Part shown: piece after piece, positions 59,491 to 64,000 of the stretch
Layout: every line of letters begins with the position of its first letter
Position numbering within the stretch: position 1 is the stretch's first letter
Assembly (NCBI GenBank): GCA_013001465.1
Contig: JABDMM010000088.1
Span: 1-64,000 of the forward strand
Reading direction: 5' to 3'
DNA: 64,000 nt
Origin: Chitinophagales bacterium
GTDB lineage: Bacteria > Bacteroidota > Bacteroidia > Chitinophagales > JABDMM01
Translations under genes and position numbers: made by a program
Notes under the pieces: generated by a model
The model's input: the letters and a program-made list of their open reading frames with translations, nothing else
What the model was told of the DNA's origin: nothing
The model's database searches: none

Positions 59491-61641
59491 ATGAAAAACT
59501 GGATCTTAAATAACAGATACTTCACTCTGGCTGCACTGTTTTGCCTGGTTTTCCTTTTAGGAGCAAGCCTTGACAGTGGAATAAACGGTGATGACCGTTT
59601 CCATATTCCGCAAGGTGTATACAGTTTGAAGTGGTACACTTCCATGGGAGAAGACAAGTCATTCATGATAAGCAAGGACGAAGGTGGAGGTATGGTCGGT
59701 ATTTCAACCTACGACTATGGTGTTTTGATCGAGTTGGTAAACAATGTTGTGAATAATATACTGGGGAATGATCCCTCAGAAGAGAGGTATCATACGGTAA
59801 GACATATGATCATTGCTATGTTTGGGTTTATTGGGATTTTATTCGCCGGTATGATCGGTAGGTTTCTTTTCAATTGGAAAGCCGGAGTTCTGTTTATGCT
59901 GCTCCTTACTTTCACTCCAAGATACCTGGGCCATGCAACCTTTAATCCAAAAGATCTTCCTTTTGCTGTCGGTTACATAGCTACCTTGTATTTCCTTATT
60001 AAATTCCTAAGCGAACTTAAAAATCCACGATGGATCACCGCGATCGGTTTTGCAGGATCTCTGGCAATAGCTCTTAGTGCCAGAATCGGTGGTCTTCTAC
60101 TCATCGTCTATGCCTTCATGTTTACAGCTATTGCACTTTTTCTGGATAGATCAGACAGCGAAGTCAAATCCAAAAAAAAGGTGGCATCAAAAGGATTTGC
60201 ATCAAAATATTTTATACCGATGAGAAACTTGGTTCTCATCTCCCTGGCCGGCTACTTTGGAGGACTACTGTTCTGGCCTTACGGACTGATGGATCCAATA
60301 AACAATCCACTTAGCGTTCTTCGTGGATGGACAAATTTCAGAACAACTATCAGTATATTGTTTGAAGGCAATATAATTTCAAGTGGAAGTGTCCCATGGA
60401 ATTACATTCCGAAATATCTCATCATTACAACTCCAATAATTATTCTTCTCGGAAGTATACTTTCGATATGGCTTTTCTTTGATTTTATACGACAGAAAAA
60501 AACAATTAAAGCACTCGCTATATTCATTCTACACTTTACTGTTGCGTTCCCAATAATATATGTCATCTATAAAGAATCGGTTTTGTATGACGGTTTTCGG
60601 CATATGTTATTTACACTCCCACCTTTAGTTGTCCTTGGTGGAAGTGGATTGTACTTCCTCACAGAAAAATTCAAGAATCGATATATACAGATCGCTGTTA
60701 TTGCAGTTGTAATAGCGGGAATGGCTAAGCCTGTTTTTCATATTGTAAGTAATCCAACTGTGGCTTATGTCTACTTCAATCAACTAATAGGAAATAATGA
60801 GGGTGCTTTTGGTTATTATGAAACTGACTATTGGGGGCTTTCTGTTAAAGACGCTGTAAGTTATCTTGAGGAAGAAGGTTTGCTTGAAGGTGGTACCGAA
60901 GAAGATCCGATCGTGATCTCTACGAATTTTGGTTACTCGTTATCAGTTTACGTTAAAGATCATCAGCCAAACGCTAAAAAACAGTATGTGCAGTTTAGAG
61001 CGAGATATGATAAGGATTGGGATTACGGGATCTTCGTTAACAGATTCATCGATGCCTCCCATCTTCGATCCGGTAAGTGGCCTTCATCACGTGCGATCCA
61101 TACAATTGATGCTGGTGGTATTCCGGTCTGTGCTATTTATCAAAATCTGGATAAATGGCCAAGCAAAGGACAAGAGGCTCTAAATAATAAGAACTGGCAA
61201 GCTTCCATAACTAATTTTGAGAAAGAAGTGGAGTTGCATCCGGATAATGAAATTGCGTGGAACAGCCTTGGTACTGCCTATCAGAATACAAACAGAGCTC
61301 AGGACGCGATCAATGCCTATCAAAACGCACTCAAAATAAATCCGGAAGATCAAAGTGCCAGTTCACAGTTGGGAATGCTTTATGTGAACACCAACCAGAT
61401 CAACAAAGCAAAACAGGTTTTCTTCGATCAGATAAAGCTTAATCCGATAAATGCAAATGCTTACTATTACCTGGCTGTAGTAGAATACAACGCTAATAAT
61501 CTAAACGGAGCATTTACTTATGTTCAACAAGCCATAGAGATCAATCCTAATTTCAGGTCTGCTTATCAGCTGTTGGCAAATATTTACGAAGCGCTAGGGA
61601 ATAAAGCTCAGGCGGATAATATAAGGAGACAGTTACGATAG
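59491..61641 (+). CDS. GT39/ArnT-like membrane glycosyltransferase with C-terminal TPR repeats
   Basis: Multi-pass membrane region with PRYLGHATFNPKDLPFA; C-terminal TPRs (NEIAWNSLGTAYQNTNRAQDAINAYQNALKINPED). Confidence 0.8.
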   Translation: MKNWILNNRYFTLAALFCLVFLLGASLDSGINGDDRFHIPQGVYSLKWYTSMGEDKSFMISKDEGGGMVGISTYDYGVLIELVNNVVNNILGNDPSEERYHTVRHMIIAMFGFIGILFAGMIGRFLFNWKAGVLFMLLLTFTPRYLGHATFNPKDLPFAVGYIATLYFLIKFLSELKNPRWITAIGFAGSLAIALSARIGGLLLIVYAFMFTAIALFLDRSDSEVKSKKKVASKGFASKYFIPMRNLVLISLAGYFGGLLFWPYGLMDPINNPLSVLRGWTNFRTTISILFEGNIISSGSVPWNYIPKYLIITTPIIILLGSILSIWLFFDFIRQKKTIKALAIFILHFTVAFPIIYVIYKESVLYDGFRHMLFTLPPLVVLGGSGLYFLTEKFKNRYIQIAVIAVVIAGMAKPVFHIVSNPTVAYVYFNQLIGNNEGAFGYYETDYWGLSVKDAVSYLEEEGLLEGGTEEDPIVISTNFGYSLSVYVKDHQPNAKKQYVQFRARYDKDWDYGIFVNRFIDASHLRSGKWPSSRAIHTIDAGGIPVCAIYQNLDKWPSKGQEALNNKNWQASITNFEKEVELHPDNEIAWNSLGTAYQNTNRAQDAINAYQNALKINPEDQSASSQLGMLYVNTNQINKAKQVFFDQIKLNPINANAYYYLAVVEYNANNLNGAFTYVQQAIEINPNFRSAYQLLANIYEALGNKAQADNIRRQLR

Positions 61642-61642
61642 A

Positions 61643-63709
61643 TCAGCTAACTTTACTACCATCTGAAATACCATTTTTAGGTACGATAAAGTCCAAAGTA
61701 TCTCCATGTTCAGCCATGAGGATCATACCTTGTGATAATACACCTCTGATCTTTCTGGGAGCAAGATTGGTAAGCACACTCACTTGCTGACCGGGAAGAT
61801 CATCAATATTAAAATGCATTGCGATACCAGACACAATGGTTCTCACTTCAGTACCAAGATCAACTTTAAGTTTTAACAGCTTATCTGCTTTTTCAACTTT
61901 CTCTGCCTCTTTAATGGTTCCGATCCGAATGTCCATTTTTTGAAACTCATCAAAAGAGATTTCAGGAACTGTATTGGTAGCTGCATCTACTTCCAGGTTG
62001 TCTGTAACCAATTTTGCTTTTTGTTCTTCTATCATTGTTTCATCCATTTTTTCGAACAAGAGTTCTGCTTTATTAATGCGATGACCGTTCTTAACAATGG
62101 AGTTTGAACCAACATTCGACCATTTTAATATATCGCTATCAAGGTTCATGATCTCTATCATTTTCTCTGAAGTAAAAGGCATGAATGGCCGAATGAGTAT
62201 GGTAATATTTGCTATAATTTGAGCGCATGCCATCAGGATGTCAGCAGTTTCTTCTTCATTTACTTTGATGCGTTTCCAAGGCTCTTCATCAGTAAGATAT
62301 TTGTTTGCCGCGCGGGCTACATTCATGACTTCATTCAGCGCTTCTCTGAATCTGTATTGTTCAAGAGAGTTTTCTACTTTGCTTGCAAAGCCATCTTTAC
62401 CAAATTCCAAATCTATCTTTCCCCAATCTACCCGATTGCTTTCACCATTAAGTACACCATCAAAATATTTATGCGTTAGCACTGCTACTCTGTTTACCAG
62501 ATTTCCGAGGATTGCCACCAATTCATTATTGTTCTTAGCCAGGAAATCATCCCAGGTAAATTCGCTGTCTTTAGTTTCCGGCATATTGGCACATAGCATA
62601 TACCTGAGCACATCGATCTTATCGGGAAAGTCGTCGATAAATTCATGTACCCAAACAGCATAGTTTCTCGAAGTGGAGATCTTGTTTCCCTCCAGGTTCA
62701 TGAATTCGTTTGCGGGCACATTGGCCGGCAAGATATAATCACCATGAGTTTTTAGTATTGCAGGAAAAATGATGCAATGAAAAACGATATTATCTTTCCC
62801 GATAAAATGAAGCAGTTTACTTTCTTCATCCTGCCAATAGAGCTTCCAGTCTTTTGCATTGTCTGCAGCCCATTGTTTTGTAGCTGAAATATATCCAATA
62901 GGAGCATCCAGCCAAACATAAAGAACTTTGCCTTCTGCACCTTCTAAAGGGACATTAACTCCCCAACTAAGATCTCTGGTAACGGAACGCTCGTGTAACC
63001 CATCATTTAACCAAGACAAACATTGACCGAGAACATTCTTTTTCCATTCCGCAGGGTCATGTTGTTCAACTCCATCAATTTTACCGGTTTCAAGCCATTC
63101 CCGAAGCCATTTTTCATGTTGCTGAAGCGGAAGGTACCAATGTTTCGTTTCTCGCAAAACAGGTGGTTTTTCGGATAGCGTGGAAAGGGGATTGATCAGG
63201 TCAAGCGGACTAAGTGACCTGCCACATTTTTCACACTGGTCACCGTAAGCATCGGGATTTGCGCAATTTGGACACTCCCCTTTTATGTATCTATCAGCCA
63301 AAAATTGCTCATACTCCTCATCATAATATTGCTTTGATGTTTTCTCTTCGAAAACTCCTTTTTCATAAAGCTTTAAGAAGTAGTCGCTGGCTGTTTCATG
63401 ATGCAGCTCTGATGAGGTTCGATGAAAAATATCAAAGTCGATCCCGAGATCAACAAAGGCTTTTTTATTTATCGTATGATATGTATCCACTATTTCCTGT
63501 GGACTTCTCCCTTCCTTTTTCGCCTGTATAGTTATCGCTGCACCATTTTCATCGGATCCACAAATGAACACCACATCCTTTTCCTTCAGTTTCAAATAGC
63601 GAACAAAGATATCTGCAGGCAGGTATGCACCAGCAATATGCCCCACATGTAAAGGGCCATTAGCATATGGCAAAGCCGATGTGATCGTATATCTTTTATA
63701 ATTTTTCAT
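61643..63709 (-). CDS. metG: Methionyl-tRNA synthetase with C-terminal tRNA-binding domain
   Basis: ITSALPYANGPLHVGHIAGAYLPADIF, NKISTSRNYAVWV, C-terminal MDIRIGTIKEAEKVEKADKLLKLKVDLG. Confidence 0.97.
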   Translation of the reverse strand: MKNYKRYTITSALPYANGPLHVGHIAGAYLPADIFVRYLKLKEKDVVFICGSDENGAAITIQAKKEGRSPQEIVDTYHTINKKAFVDLGIDFDIFHRTSSELHHETASDYFLKLYEKGVFEEKTSKQYYDEEYEQFLADRYIKGECPNCANPDAYGDQCEKCGRSLSPLDLINPLSTLSEKPPVLRETKHWYLPLQQHEKWLREWLETGKIDGVEQHDPAEWKKNVLGQCLSWLNDGLHERSVTRDLSWGVNVPLEGAEGKVLYVWLDAPIGYISATKQWAADNAKDWKLYWQDEESKLLHFIGKDNIVFHCIIFPAILKTHGDYILPANVPANEFMNLEGNKISTSRNYAVWVHEFIDDFPDKIDVLRYMLCANMPETKDSEFTWDDFLAKNNNELVAILGNLVNRVAVLTHKYFDGVLNGESNRVDWGKIDLEFGKDGFASKVENSLEQYRFREALNEVMNVARAANKYLTDEEPWKRIKVNEEETADILMACAQIIANITILIRPFMPFTSEKMIEIMNLDSDILKWSNVGSNSIVKNGHRINKAELLFEKMDETMIEEQKAKLVTDNLEVDAATNTVPEISFDEFQKMDIRIGTIKEAEKVEKADKLLKLKVDLGTEVRTIVSGIAMHFNIDDLPGQQVSVLTNLAPRKIRGVLSQGMILMAEHGDTLDFIVPKNGISDGSKVS

Positions 63710-63813
63710 CAGGTGGCAAAGATAGCTATGAATTATGTATGAAGTGAAAGGCGAGACTCAAAAGATATCCAATTCATCAAAATGATTAATTTAACAGCCA
63801 AAGTGAGTTTTGC

Positions 63814-64000
63814 ATGCTAAATAAATCCATCCGAAAACCTCCTTCATTAAAAAAAGGAGACACTATAGGTATACTCAGTACAGCCAGAAAAATAAGCAAA
63901 GAAGAATTGAGTAACTGCATCAACTTCCTAGAGAGTTTCGGTTTCAATATTCAAACGGGTAAAACGATCGGGGCTGAATTTCATCAATTTGCCGGAGATG
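63814..64000 (+). CDS. LD-carboxypeptidase (S66 family), N-terminal fragment cut by window end
   Basis: MLNKSIRKPPSLKKGDTIGILSTARKISKEELSNCINFLESFGFNIQTGKTI translated by hand. Confidence 0.8.
   Translation, partial: MLNKSIRKPPSLKKGDTIGILSTARKISKEELSNCINFLESFGFNIQTGKTIGAEFHQFAGD

Noticed and set aside
1-64000. CRISPR arrays, rRNA genes, IS elements or prophage
   Set aside because: No regularly spaced direct repeats, no rRNA-like segments, and no transposase, integrase or phage structural ORFs seen in the ORF track.

Overview
This 64 kb window comes from a Bacteroidota (Bacteroidetes) chromosome. The assignment rests on at least nine T9SS-type C-terminal sorting-domain proteins, a LytS/LytTR-type signalling pair with a propeller sensor, and moderate GC. 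Most of the content is ordinary: secreted T9SS proteins, metG, creD, ldhA-like, ALDH7, an MMPL/RND exporter, a GH13 amylase, hydrolases and a tRNA-Arg(CCU). The main finding is a compact five-gene block on the minus strand (8879-18788) that matches the minimal enediyne polyketide cassette: DUF1702/UnbL, FG-GAP/UnbV, UnbU, PKSE (KS-AT-ACP-KR-DH-PPTase), and an enediyne-type thioesterase (TEBC). The genes overlap or nearly abut, and the catalytic motifs I checked by eye are mostly intact. No classic enediyne tailoring, sugar or self-resistance genes are visible beside it. The product is therefore unknown: a bare polyene, an enediyne tailored from elsewhere in the genome, or something new. Secondary observations include a standalone AprA-MT2-like methyltransferase, a CpcT/CpeT-like lipoprotein, a triple 14-bp repeat directly before an AAA ATPase start codon, a frameshifted barrel-like gene, a higher-order repeat surface protein, and dispersed ATTGAGNN 8-mer repeats. 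All calls are by eye from the sequence and ORF track; no database search was run.
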